This document shows, piece after piece, positions 18,245 to 26,330 of a stretch of 35,433 nt of DNA (positions within the stretch are counted from its first letter, which is position 1; each line of letters begins with the position of its first letter). The stretch is from contig JAFSRW010000055.1 of NCBI GenBank assembly GCA_017445925.1, forward strand, positions 1 to 35,433. The letters are read 5' to 3'. The stretch is from Bacteroidaceae bacterium (GTDB lineage: Bacteria > Bacteroidota > Bacteroidia > Bacteroidales > Bacteroidaceae). The translations under genes were made by a program, and so were the position numbers. Below the pieces are notes generated by a model. The model worked only from the letters and a program-made list of their open reading frames with translations, was not told where the DNA came from and made no database searches.

Positions 18245-19135
18245 TTATTGTTTTTTCCATTTACTAATATTGCGAATTAGCCCCTCGTACTTGGCACGCT
18301 TTACGGCGGAGCCTTTGAAGAGGGCTTGGTATTGCTCAGGGGTAAGGGAGCGCCAATCTTCTTCCTGCATATCTAACAGCTCGGCTGATGGCTGGAAGGC
18401 TTCCTCTTTGGTTGGATGCGACTCCTTAAACTGAGGACAGGCACGAAGACATTTGTCGCAACCATAGAAGGTACGTTTGAGGTGCAGGTCCTGGGGCAAT
18501 TCTCCCCTGTTCTCTATAGTTTGGTAGCTGAGACAAAGACGGGCATCGAGGCCCTGAGGGGTGAGAGCCGGGCAGAGCGATTGCCAGCCGGCAAAGCTAC
18601 GAGAGGCGGGGGTGAGGGGCACATCGTAGGTGTCGACCTCCTGTTCGACGAAGATTTCACCCAGAAAAACCGTGGGGCCATATCCTGGAACGGATATCAG
18701 ACCGTTCTGGCAAAACTCGCCAATGCCGCATCGCCATGCCCAGTAGCGTTCCAGAACGGGAGCAGTATCTACGAAGGGACGCCCCTGCAAGCCAGCTTCC
18801 GTCATAAGTTGGCGCAAACGCTCGCGCATAACATCGTGGTAATCCTTGCCCTGAGCATACAGGCTAATGCCCAGCTGCTGATGGCTGGGCATATAGTTGA
18901 GGGCCAAACTGACAATACTCTTAACACCAGGATGCAGAAGGGCAGGCTGGAGTCGCATCTCCACATGATGCTGCATATACTGCATATCGGCCTGAAAGCC
19001 TAACTGCAACCAACGGCGGAACCCTTGGGCATACCACTCCTGAACGGGCTCGGCGGGAGCGATGCCGCAAGCCACAAAACCCAGACGCAGGGCCTGGGCT
19101 TTCAGATTGTTACTATTCAAAGGTTCGGAATTCAT
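18245..19135 (-). CDS. queG: QueG-like protein (epoxyqueuosine reductase family) with altered Fe-S motif
   Basis: Translation is taken from the ATG at 19135 (MNSEPLNSNNLKAQAL), giving 296 aa. The fold matches QueG, the cobalamin and 4Fe-4S enzyme for the last step of tRNA queuosine synthesis. Landmarks are VKSIVSLALNYMP, the catalytic-acid region FVDTAPVLERYWAW (Asp123), DARLCLSYQTIENRGELP and the second cluster motif YGCDKCLRACPQ. The first CxxCxxCxxxCP motif is degenerate: the three leading Cys positions read Ser178, Phe181 and Trp184, and only Cys188 remains. The usual GWIGKN-like segment reads GEFCQN. It may be a diverged or inactive paralogue. It overlaps the deacetylase gene by 23 bp. 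Confidence 0.75.
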   Translation of the reverse strand: MNSEPLNSNNLKAQALRLGFVACGIAPAEPVQEWYAQGFRRWLQLGFQADMQYMQHHVEMRLQPALLHPGVKSIVSLALNYMPSHQQLGISLYAQGKDYHDVMRERLRQLMTEAGLQGRPFVDTAPVLERYWAWRCGIGEFCQNGLISVPGYGPTVFLGEIFVEQEVDTYDVPLTPASRSFAGWQSLCPALTPQGLDARLCLSYQTIENRGELPQDLHLKRTFYGCDKCLRACPQFKESHPTKEEAFQPSAELLDMQEEDWRSLTPEQYQALFKGSAVKRAKYEGLIRNISKWKKQ

Positions 19136-19727
19136 ACCCTTGTTCTTGAAGCCAGGAAAGCGCCTCTGGCAAGGCATGTTTGAGTTTGTCGATGCTCTTC
19201 AGGGAATCATGGAAGGTGATAATGCTGCCTGGGCGCGTGTAGCGCTTTACGTTGCGGAGTACATCATCGGCAGTCAACAACCGACTGTAATCGCGTGTTA
19301 CCACATCCCACATAACCACCTTTATGCCTACATGACGGAGAACACGATACTGTACCGTTCTGATCCATCCGTGAGGTGGACGGAAGAGACGGGTATGCAA
19401 GACCTCGTCAGCCTTCTTGATATTAGCCAGATAGGTCCATGTAAAATGCCGCATGCCTGACAGGTGGTTGTAAGTATGATTACCCACCTGATGACCGCGA
19501 TTCCGGACTTCCTCAAGGAGGTGAGGATACTTGACGGCATTCTCTCCGACCATAAAGAAGGTGGCCTTGGCGTTGTACTTGTCCAGCGTATCAAGGATGA
19601 AAGGAGTTGCCTCGGGGATAGGGCCGTCATCGAAAGTCAGGTAAACCGACTTCTGATGACGATCCATCCTCCACAAGGCATGCGGGAAGAGCCAACGAAG
19701 GAATATAGCGGGCTGCTCTATTATCAT
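19113..19727 (-). CDS. polysaccharide deacetylase (NodB domain)
   Basis: The 204-aa product is one NodB homology domain with the expected motifs in order: TFDDGP (metal-binding Asp) near residue 31, GNHTYNH (metal-binding His pair) near 85, RPPHGW near 117, DVVTRDY near 142 and IITFHDS near 173. These residues serve metal-dependent N- or O-deacetylation of cell-wall or exopolysaccharide sugars. No signal peptide is evident, although the N-terminus is hydrophobic (AIFLRWLFPHALW). It overlaps the DUF2723 gene by 4 bp and the queG-like gene by 23 bp, so all are translated from one mRNA. The substrate cannot be told from sequence. Confidence 0.9.
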   Translation of the reverse strand: MIIEQPAIFLRWLFPHALWRMDRHQKSVYLTFDDGPIPEATPFILDTLDKYNAKATFFMVGENAVKYPHLLEEVRNRGHQVGNHTYNHLSGMRHFTWTYLANIKKADEVLHTRLFRPPHGWIRTVQYRVLRHVGIKVVMWDVVTRDYSRLLTADDVLRNVKRYTRPGSIITFHDSLKSIDKLKHALPEALSWLQEQGYEFRTFE

Positions 19728-22700
19728 TGAATCTGGTTCTGGAGGGCTTTATTGAAGGTGTCCAGTATCAGAACCATATCCTTGGCCTTATCGCTTTCGG
19801 CACTTTGCAGCACCTCAGTAGCTGAATGCATCTGATAGAGGTAGTACATGCAGTCCTTCTCGCTCTGAACCAGCATCTTGGCTGGCAGACTCAGATACCA
19901 GTTGAGGTACTCAACCGCATTGGCAGCAACAGGATAGGCAATCTTCTCGGCCATTTTCTTGTCGCCAACAGCAATCCAGGCGCGTGCCAAATCCAGCGAG
20001 TAACCTGCATAGTTATGAGGCAAAGTTGTGGGAGGCAGCACCTTCTCAGCGTATGCTATCAGACGGGCCACCTTATCCTTCTTGCCTTCCTGCAGGAGAC
20101 GGGTTGCCAACTGAGCTATCATACGGCGATGGGTGTAGCACATGCGGGCAACGGTCTCGTCGAGATAGATATTGGGATTATCTATACCGCCAAAAGCAAA
20201 GCGTGTCATGATGTTCTCATACATCTTTTCGGTGTCCATGTCCTTGTCGGTATCTATGGTCTTGAAGGGAGAGATTCGGTTGGCAAGACCCTCCTGAACG
20301 AAGTAGTCGCCCAGACAGCCATAGTTGTCCTTTCCTACAGTGATGGCTACATAGAGCGGACGCTCCCAGTTGCACTGAGCCAGCATTTCGTACATCATCA
20401 TCTCGCTCTTATAAACGGCGCGTTTGCCTTTCAGGCTGATATGCATAAAGTCAGGTATACTATCGCCAGCCATCATCATACCGCTACGCTTAACGGCCTC
20501 CTTATCCACCTCAAACACGATAGAATCGGTGGGGAATATCTGCAAGTCGGGATTGCTGTTCAGCACCCACTTGTCGATGATGTTGCGCAGTTCGTAAGGG
20601 TTGTCGCCCAGTACTTGATGCATCAGCACGGGATCATCCTTATAAGCTTCGATGGCCTGCTCCAGAACTCCCGGACGCACACTAATGCCCTCACGGGTTC
20701 CTGCCACATACTGCAGTCGGCTCCAATGGATGGGCACGGCAGGTGAATCGTAAGCAGGACGCTTCATCTGGTCGATGTACCAGTCGGTCTGCAAATAAGA
20801 AAGGTTGCAAACACGGGCATCGGTACGGAACCCTTCGGTCTCCTGAGCATACCACAAGGGGAAGGTGTCGTTATCTCCATTGGTGAAGATAATGGGATTA
20901 TTGCCTTGCGAGAGGGTTTGGAGGTAGTTGCGACCGAAATCTCGACATGTATAGCGACCGCTACGGTCGTGGTCGTCCCACGTCTGACTGGCCATCTGCA
21001 ACGGAACCAGTACACAGAGGCAACTCAGCAGGGCGCACAGCTTCTCGTTCTTAAGCAGCATCCTCAGATAGTCGGCAATAGCAGCAACGCCCAGACCCAC
21101 CCAGATGGCAAAAGCATAGAACGAGCCTGCGTATGCATAGTCTCGCTCACGTGGCTGCATAGGTGTCTGATTCAGATAGATAACAATGGCCAGACCCGTC
21201 ATGAAGAACAGGAAGAAGACAATACCGAACTGCTTCTCGCCCTCGTTGTTATTTTCCTTGGTATTGCGGAATAACTGCCAGAAAAGCCCCAACAGACCTA
21301 GTAGTAAGGGCAGACAATAGAAGACGTTATGGCCCTTATTGTTGCGCAAGTCACTGGGTAGTTTACTCTGGTCACCTAAACGTATATTATCCAGGAAAGG
21401 AATACCTGTAAGCCAGTTGCCGTGCTCCCATTCGCCGTTGCCCTGAATATCGTTCTGGCGTCCTGCAAAGTTCCACATAAAGTAACGCCAATACATGAAG
21501 TTTACCTGATAGCTCAGGAAGAAACGAATGTTCTCCAGCATGGTTGGTGTCTTGATAGGAACCATCTCACCGCAACGCTCATACGTCTTGGTAGTACCCT
21601 TAACGCCACCCATCCAACTTTCGTAAGCAGAAGCATGTGCGCTGCTGTACATACGTGGGAAGAGCATATTCTGTTGGTAAACGTACTCCTGATCGTACCG
21701 CTGAATCTCGTAGCGGTCAGGCTCATCGGGACTGGCTTTCTCCTTACGCTGATATACTGGAGCCTTCTGCTTGCTCACTGGAACACAATAGTTGCCATCT
21801 ACCCTCAACTCAACCTGGCTGGTATAAGCCTGTCCGTAGAGCAGAGGACGGTCGCCATACTGCTCGCGGCTCAAATAGGTTCCCAAGGTGAAGATATCCT
21901 CGGGAGAGTTCTGGTCCATAGGAGTATTAGCTGAGCTACGGATTACAATTACTGCGTATGAGCTGTAACCAATCATAATCATGAGCATACACAGCAGACT
22001 GGTGTTCATGAGGCGGGCTGAAACAAGTGCCTTACCATCCTTCTTGAAACGTAGCAGCACAAACAGGGCTGCCAGAATAACAATACCCAATACAATGCTG
22101 GTGATACCATATCCGTAGAAAGGAATACCCAGCATACCTACGCTAAGCAGGTAAGAGATATTCATGCGCATACGGTTCTTCTGCTTGCGGGTTTCCCAGA
22201 TACTCCACAGCACAATACCCACCAATAATATGATGTACAGAATCAGACCTGTATTGAAGGGGCAACTCAATTGGTTCACGAACAGAAGCTCGAACCATCC
22301 GCCCACCTTAACAATGCCTGGTACGATACCATACAGCACAGCAGCGATAAGCACACCGCTACCAACTACAGACAGCAACGCTCCCTTGAGGTTGGCATTC
22401 TTGGTCTTCTTGTAGTAATAAACAAGAACCAAGGCAGGCACACAGAGCAGGTTCAGCAAGTGAACGCCAATGCTGAGTCCTGTGAGGTAGGCTATCAGAA
22501 TGAGCCAACGGTCAGAGCCAGCCTCATCAGCATGGTCTTCCCATTTCAGCATCAGCCAGAATACCACGGCTGTAAAAAGGCTACTGTAAGCATACACCTC
22601 ACCTTCTACGGCACTGAACCAGAAGGTATCAGAGAAGGTATACACCAATGCACCCGTCAGGGCACTGGCCTCAACAGTAATCAGTTGGGCCAAGTTCTTC

Positions 22701-23032
22701 AACTGACCGTTCTCACCAACCAGTTTGCGTCCCAAGTGACTGATACTCCAGAAGAGGAACATGATACAGGCAGCACTGAAAAGCGCACTCATGGTGTTGA
22801 CCATGCGGGCTACCAATGCGGGATCGCTTACAAACTGGGTAAAAAGGTTTGCTGTAAGCATAAAGAAAGGTGCCCCAGGTGGGTGTCCCACTTCCAGCTT
22901 ATAAGCTGTTGTGATGAACTCAGGGCAGTCCCAAAAGCTTGCCGTAGGCTCTATCGTGCTGCAATACACGAAGGCTGCAATGGCAAAAGTAATCCAACCC
23001 ATCAGGTTGTCTACTAATCTGAACTGTTTCAT
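19724..23032 (-). CDS. DUF2723 membrane protein (protein O-mannosyltransferase-like)
   Basis: The 1102-aa protein has an N-terminal polytopic region. The DUF2723 signature lies at residues about 10-60 (CSTIEPTASFWDCPEF, YKLEVGHPPGAPFF), followed by about a dozen hydrophobic segments to residue about 680. A large soluble C-terminal part (about 690-1102) contains FTNGDNDTFPLWYAQE and helical repeats near the end. DUF2723 proteins share the fold of lipid-dependent glycosyltransferases (PMT/TMEM260-like) and are common in Bacteroidetes, where a role in protein O-glycosylation is suspected. It has its own promoter (23072-23080) and heads an operon with deacetylase, queG-like and GH97 genes. Confidence 0.9.
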   Translation of the reverse strand: MKQFRLVDNLMGWITFAIAAFVYCSTIEPTASFWDCPEFITTAYKLEVGHPPGAPFFMLTANLFTQFVSDPALVARMVNTMSALFSAACIMFLFWSISHLGRKLVGENGQLKNLAQLITVEASALTGALVYTFSDTFWFSAVEGEVYAYSSLFTAVVFWLMLKWEDHADEAGSDRWLILIAYLTGLSIGVHLLNLLCVPALVLVYYYKKTKNANLKGALLSVVGSGVLIAAVLYGIVPGIVKVGGWFELLFVNQLSCPFNTGLILYIILLVGIVLWSIWETRKQKNRMRMNISYLLSVGMLGIPFYGYGITSIVLGIVILAALFVLLRFKKDGKALVSARLMNTSLLCMLMIMIGYSSYAVIVIRSSANTPMDQNSPEDIFTLGTYLSREQYGDRPLLYGQAYTSQVELRVDGNYCVPVSKQKAPVYQRKEKASPDEPDRYEIQRYDQEYVYQQNMLFPRMYSSAHASAYESWMGGVKGTTKTYERCGEMVPIKTPTMLENIRFFLSYQVNFMYWRYFMWNFAGRQNDIQGNGEWEHGNWLTGIPFLDNIRLGDQSKLPSDLRNNKGHNVFYCLPLLLGLLGLFWQLFRNTKENNNEGEKQFGIVFFLFFMTGLAIVIYLNQTPMQPRERDYAYAGSFYAFAIWVGLGVAAIADYLRMLLKNEKLCALLSCLCVLVPLQMASQTWDDHDRSGRYTCRDFGRNYLQTLSQGNNPIIFTNGDNDTFPLWYAQETEGFRTDARVCNLSYLQTDWYIDQMKRPAYDSPAVPIHWSRLQYVAGTREGISVRPGVLEQAIEAYKDDPVLMHQVLGDNPYELRNIIDKWVLNSNPDLQIFPTDSIVFEVDKEAVKRSGMMMAGDSIPDFMHISLKGKRAVYKSEMMMYEMLAQCNWERPLYVAITVGKDNYGCLGDYFVQEGLANRISPFKTIDTDKDMDTEKMYENIMTRFAFGGIDNPNIYLDETVARMCYTHRRMIAQLATRLLQEGKKDKVARLIAYAEKVLPPTTLPHNYAGYSLDLARAWIAVGDKKMAEKIAYPVAANAVEYLNWYLSLPAKMLVQSEKDCMYYLYQMHSATEVLQSAESDKAKDMVLILDTFNKALQNQIQ

Positions 23033-23071
23033 TTAGTGTGTATAATTAATTGTTTTTATTGATTGCATTCT

Positions 23072-23080
23072 GCAAAATTA
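23072..23080 (-). promoter_or_regulatory. -7 box of the DUF2723 operon
   Basis: The minus strand reads TAATTTTGC, a full match to TAnnTTTGC, 40 bp upstream of the DUF2723 start at 23032. No TTTG was found at the ideal -33 spacing, so the promoter call is moderate. It would separate this operon from the yqaA-like gene upstream. Confidence 0.5.
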
Positions 23081-23122
23081 ATACTTTTTCTTCTGTTCTC
23101 CCTGCTTCTTATGGCAAATTTA

Positions 23123-23578
23123 TCATCCTTTAACCATGTTAAGGACCATAATTAGTATTCCGTAACGAATAGCCTTGCCTAACGCGATACTTAGAAACGA
23201 CAGACTCAGATTGGCTCTCATATACCCCAGCGTTACAGCCAGAGCACTTCCCAAGACTGGCAGAAAACAGAAGAAGCCCATCCAGGCACCCCGTCCCTGC
23301 AACCACCGTTGCGTCTTTTCCACCTTCTCACGTTTTACGTGCAGGTATTTCTCTATCCACTCTATCTTTCCCAGACTGCCCACCCAATAATTGAACATGC
23401 TGCCTAGCACATTTCCGATGGTGGCGCTCACAAACAGAGGCCAAGGTTGTAACCCTGCTAAAAGAAGTCCTGCCAACAGCGTCTCGCTGCTGAAGGGAAA
23501 GAAGCTGCCGGCAATGAAGGCAGCAATTCCCATTCCCCCATATCCCAGGGGGATCATATATTGTATTATGTCGTCCAT
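23123..23578 (-). CDS. YqaA-like small membrane protein (VTT/DedA-related)
   Basis: The 151-aa product has four hydrophobic segments. It contains FIAGSFFPFSSETLLAGLLLAG, ATIGNVLGSMFNYWVGSLGK and GRGAWMGFFCFLPVLGSALAVTLGY, the pattern of YqaA proteins, a short branch of the DedA/VTT family. Relatives are linked to lipid scrambling or proton-dependent transport across the inner membrane, but the role of YqaA itself is not settled. Its start overlaps the end of the preceding membrane-protein gene by 13 bp, so the two are coupled. Confidence 0.85.
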   Translation of the reverse strand: MDDIIQYMIPLGYGGMGIAAFIAGSFFPFSSETLLAGLLLAGLQPWPLFVSATIGNVLGSMFNYWVGSLGKIEWIEKYLHVKREKVEKTQRWLQGRGAWMGFFCFLPVLGSALAVTLGYMRANLSLSFLSIALGKAIRYGILIMVLNMVKG

Positions 23579-24507
23579 AAATTAAGATAAGCCATTGCGC
23601 CGCATAAGAGCAGCGTAAGGAAAAAGAATGCGTTGCTCAGCCAACTCCTGGTCAGAGAGAAGAAATGGGCTATAAGCGGACACGCACTCACCACCAGCAG
23701 CGCCATTGTATTCTGAAATTCCTGGGGCTGCAGGAAAAGATATATGATGAGCAGAATGGTCTGAATTGTATAGATGTACAATACCATCCTAACCCGAATC
23801 TTATCGTTGTACTTGGTTTGTAAATAATGAAAAACACTCACCAGACTCAGCAAAATAACAACACCCATGGAAACCATCCAGCTAAATGGCAGACTGGCTA
23901 TAGCCTTCCACGAAATAGGATGCCACACGAAATGTGAGGTGATGAAGTCAAGCATGCTATCTGTCTTATCCATCAGGAAACACCATGCTGCCCATCCCAG
24001 ATAAGGAAGAACCAATCCCACTATACCTGCCCAGAATCCACGCCACGTAAGAGAGCGCAGGAAACCAATCAGGTATATGTAATAGAGAAGTCCCATAGGT
24101 AACATAATGGCGGAAAACAGACTGCCTATTCCCAGGAAAAGGAAACTGTGGAAAATCCACGCAACTGAGTCGTATAACTGATAGCAACGGAACAGTAGGT
24201 AGTAGCTCAGGGCCATGCATACAGCACTGATAGCTGGTGTATCAAGCGGATGCATGAATGCTAAGCAGGAGGCCAATACGAGCCATACGCAGGCCATCAT
24301 TCTGGTACGGATACGAATAATCTGCTGTACACCATTCGTCTCCAGGCAAATATAGGTGGTAAGTGCACATAATACCCATCCTATGATGTTGCTTGTGGCA
24401 AACGATTGCTGAGGCCACCACCATAAGATGGTTGCCAACACAGCACAGACGGGCAATGTGGCCAAGCTCTCTGCTACCTTATTCTGAAACCTGTTCTTAC
24501 CTATCAT
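23566..24507 (-). CDS. polytopic inner-membrane protein of unknown function
   Basis: The 313-aa product is strongly hydrophobic, with about nine predicted membrane spans distributed over its length (for example VCAVLATILWW, ISAVCMALSYYLLF, LILLSLVSVFHYL, LLLCGAMAYLNLW). The N-terminus MIGKNRFQNKVAES is typical of a family of Bacteroidetes membrane proteins without assigned function. A DUF6427-type assignment is possible but was not verified. It lies 58 bp after the purD stop, a gap filled by a family 1 repeat, and overlaps the yqaA-like gene. Confidence 0.75.
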   Translation of the reverse strand: MIGKNRFQNKVAESLATLPVCAVLATILWWWPQQSFATSNIIGWVLCALTTYICLETNGVQQIIRIRTRMMACVWLVLASCLAFMHPLDTPAISAVCMALSYYLLFRCYQLYDSVAWIFHSFLFLGIGSLFSAIMLPMGLLYYIYLIGFLRSLTWRGFWAGIVGLVLPYLGWAAWCFLMDKTDSMLDFITSHFVWHPISWKAIASLPFSWMVSMGVVILLSLVSVFHYLQTKYNDKIRVRMVLYIYTIQTILLIIYLFLQPQEFQNTMALLVVSACPLIAHFFSLTRSWLSNAFFFLTLLLCGAMAYLNLWTT

Positions 24508-24519
24508 TTATTTGTTGTT

Positions 24520-24567
24520 CCCCGCCTCTCATTTGGGAGAGGAGGGGTTAGGGGTTGGAGAGGGGCT
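24520..24567. repeat. family 1 single-arm element between purD and membrane-protein gene
   Basis: The element reads CCCCGCCTCTCATTTGGGAG on the + strand and continues with G-rich runs to 24567. Its outer end overlaps the TAG stop codon of purD (24566-24568). The hairpin CTCTCATTTGGGAG is imperfect. Orientation relative to transcription equals that of 26284-26330 and 29858-29905. Confidence 0.85.
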
Positions 24568-26260
24568 ATAAATCTGCTCCGATGTCTCTACGGAAATATT
24601 TATCTTTAAACTGAATTTTCTGTGCCTCAGTAAAGCTCTTCTGCAGTGCTTCGGCTTTGTTTGCTCCATAGCTGCTGACGGCAATCACACGGCCACCGTT
24701 AGTAACAACCTCCTTGTCCTTCAGGGCTGTTCCTGCATGAAAGACTACACTGCCTTCTACCTTGTCGATACCGCTTATGGGATAACCTTTCTGATAGCTA
24801 CCAGGATAACCACCGCTTACCAGCATCACGCAAACAGCACTACGGTCATCAAAAACGACCTTGCGCTCTGCAAGCGTTCCGGTTGCTACGCCTTCAAAGA
24901 GGTCTACAATATCCGACTTCAGGCGAAGCATTACGGTTTCTGTTTCAGGGTCTCCCATGCGGACGTTGTATTCAATAACATAAGGTTCAGGTTCGCCAGT
25001 GGGTGTATTTGTACGGTTAATCAGGCCAAAGAAGATAAAGCCCTTGTAATCGATACCTTCTGCTGCCAGACCTTCAACTGTAGGACGGATAATGCGGTCT
25101 TCCACCTTCTTCATCCATTCTGTTGTAGCAAAAGGAACAGGACTAACGCTTCCCATGCCACCAGTATTGAGGCCCGTATCGCCTTCACCTATACGCTTGT
25201 AGTCCTTGGCTTCAGGTAGAATCTTGTAATCCTTTCCATCCGTCAGCACGAATACTGAGCATTCTATACCACTCATGAACTCTTCTATCACCACTCTGCT
25301 GCTGGCGTTACCGAACATGCCGCCCAGCATCTCTTCCAGTTCTTTCTCAGCTTCTTCAAGTGTGGGCAGAATAAGCACGCCCTTACCTGCACACAGGCCA
25401 TCGGCTTTCAGCACGTATGGAGGCTGGAGAGTTTTCAGGAAAGCTTTACCTTCAGCTAACGACTCACCCGTAAAGGTCTGATAAGCTGCCGTTGGGATAT
25501 GATAGCGCTGCATGAAGCCTTTGGCAAAATCCTTACTGCCTTCCAGTACGGCACCAGCTTTGCTGGGACCGATAACGGGAATGTTCTTCAGTTCAGCATC
25601 ATTCTTGAAATAGTCATAAATTCCTTTTACCAATGGGTCTTCAGGACCTACCACCACCATCTGTATACGGTTTCTCAAAACGAAAACCTTGATGGCTTCA
25701 AAATCATCAGCCTTTATGTTTACGTTCTCACCAACCGTTGCTGTACCAGCATTTCCTGGGGCAATATACAGTTTCTCACATTTCTCACTCTGAGCAATCT
25801 TCCAAGCTAAGGCGTGCTCACGGCCGCCACTTCCTAAAAGTAAAATAGGCCCCTCTCCCCGGCCCTCCCCCAAATGGGAGGGAGTTTTTTTTGTTTCTAT
25901 CATATCTTTTATCTTCGTTAAAACTCTATCTATATCAAATAATATTTGTTCGTTTGTAAAACGCAATAATCTATATCCTTGTTCCTTGAGTTTCTTTTCT
26001 CGAACCTCATCAAGTTTCTGCTGTTCATCTCTTTTATGGTATCCTCCATCAACCTCTATGATTAGATTGGATGTCGGAGAATAGAAATCCGCAATATAAT
26101 CCAAAATGACACATTGTCGTTTAAAAGATGTTTTTAGCCCATTTCCTTTAAGTTGTTTCCAAAGAAAAAACTCCGCGTCTGTTGGATTGTTTCTCATCCT
26201 ACGAGCATGTTCCTTAAGAAGAGGATACCAATCAGGGTTAGCCCGATGAAAATCATTCAT
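24566..26260 (-). CDS. purD: DUF559 endonuclease-like domain fused to phosphoribosylamine-glycine ligase (PurD)
   Basis: The 564-aa frame joins two unrelated parts. Residues 1-124 are a DUF559/Vsr-like domain with the nuclease core [20 protein letters not shown] (Asp58, Glu69, Asp71). Residues about 126-138 ([13 protein letters not shown]) are encoded by a family 1 repeat. From residue 139 the protein is a complete GAR synthetase of the usual 425-residue length ([20 protein letters not shown]-grasp [26 protein letters not shown]), the second step of purine synthesis. No stop and no Met lies between the parts, and the Met expected just before ILLLGSGG is absent, so PurD appears to be made only as the fusion. 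The nuclease part is bracketed by inverted repeats (25848-26330). Confidence 0.9.
   Translation of the reverse strand: MNDFHRANPDWYPLLKEHARRMRNNPTDAEFFLWKQLKGNGLKTSFKRQCVILDYIADFYSPTSNLIIEVDGGYHKRDEQQKLDEVREKKLKEQGYRLLRFTNEQILFDIDRVLTKIKDMIETKKTPSHLGEGRGEGPILLLGSGGREHALAWKIAQSEKCEKLYIAPGNAGTATVGENVNIKADDFEAIKVFVLRNRIQMVVVGPEDPLVKGIYDYFKNDAELKNIPVIGPSKAGAVLEGSKDFAKGFMQRYHIPTAAYQTFTGESLAEGKAFLKTLQPPYVLKADGLCAGKGVLILPTLEEAEKELEEMLGGMFGNASSRVVIEEFMSGIECSVFVLTDGKDYKILPEAKDYKRIGEGDTGLNTGGMGSVSPVPFATTEWMKKVEDRIIRPTVEGLAAEGIDYKGFIFFGLINRTNTPTGEPEPYVIEYNVRMGDPETETVMLRLKSDIVDLFEGVATGTLAERKVVFDDRSAVCVMLVSGGYPGSYQKGYPISGIDKVEGSVVFHAGTALKDKEVVTNGGRVIAVSSYGANKAEALQKSFTEAQKIQFKDKYFRRDIGADL
25848..25884. repeat. 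family 1 arm, purD-side end of the DUF559 cassette
   Basis: GGCCCCTCTCCCCGG then the hairpin CCTCCCCCAAATGGGAGG. It is inverted relative to 26284-26330 and encodes the linker between DUF559 and PurD. Its outer edge lies just where the native purD start codon would be. Confidence 0.9.
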
Positions 26261-26283
26261 ATTGGTTAGTTCAGGATGCTTTC

Positions 26284-26330
26284 CCTACCTCCCATTTGGG
26301 GGAGGAGGGGTTAGGGGTTGGAGAGGGGCT
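26284..26330. repeat. family 1 arm, DPP IV-side end of the DUF559 cassette
   Basis: The hairpin CCTCCCATTTGGGGGAGG is followed by G-rich runs to AGAGGGGCT. On the minus strand it encodes the last residues (PLSNP) and TAA stop of the DPP IV gene (26311-26313). It is nearly identical to 29858-29905. Confidence 0.9.

Larger units (their letters stand above)
25848..26330. mobile_element. DUF559 cassette bounded by inverted family 1 repeats
   Basis: A 483-bp unit has one family 1 arm at each end in opposite orientation. Each end shows the outer motif GCCCCTCTCC and the inner hairpin CCTCCCCCAAATGGGAGG. The only gene inside is the DUF559 ORF. The outer edges touch the end of the DPP IV gene (its last codons and stop are encoded by the repeat) and the beginning of purD. 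The layout is that of a small mobile element whose nuclease may act on the repeats; mobility is inferred. Confidence 0.65.

Noticed and set aside
19826-20746. 306-aa + strand frame opposite the DUF2723 C-terminal region
   Set aside because: It is a shadow of the opposite strand without a start context or recognisable motif.
22271-23017. 248-aa + strand frame opposite the DUF2723 gene
   Set aside because: It is antisense to a clear membrane protein, and its composition reflects the complement of hydrophobic codons.
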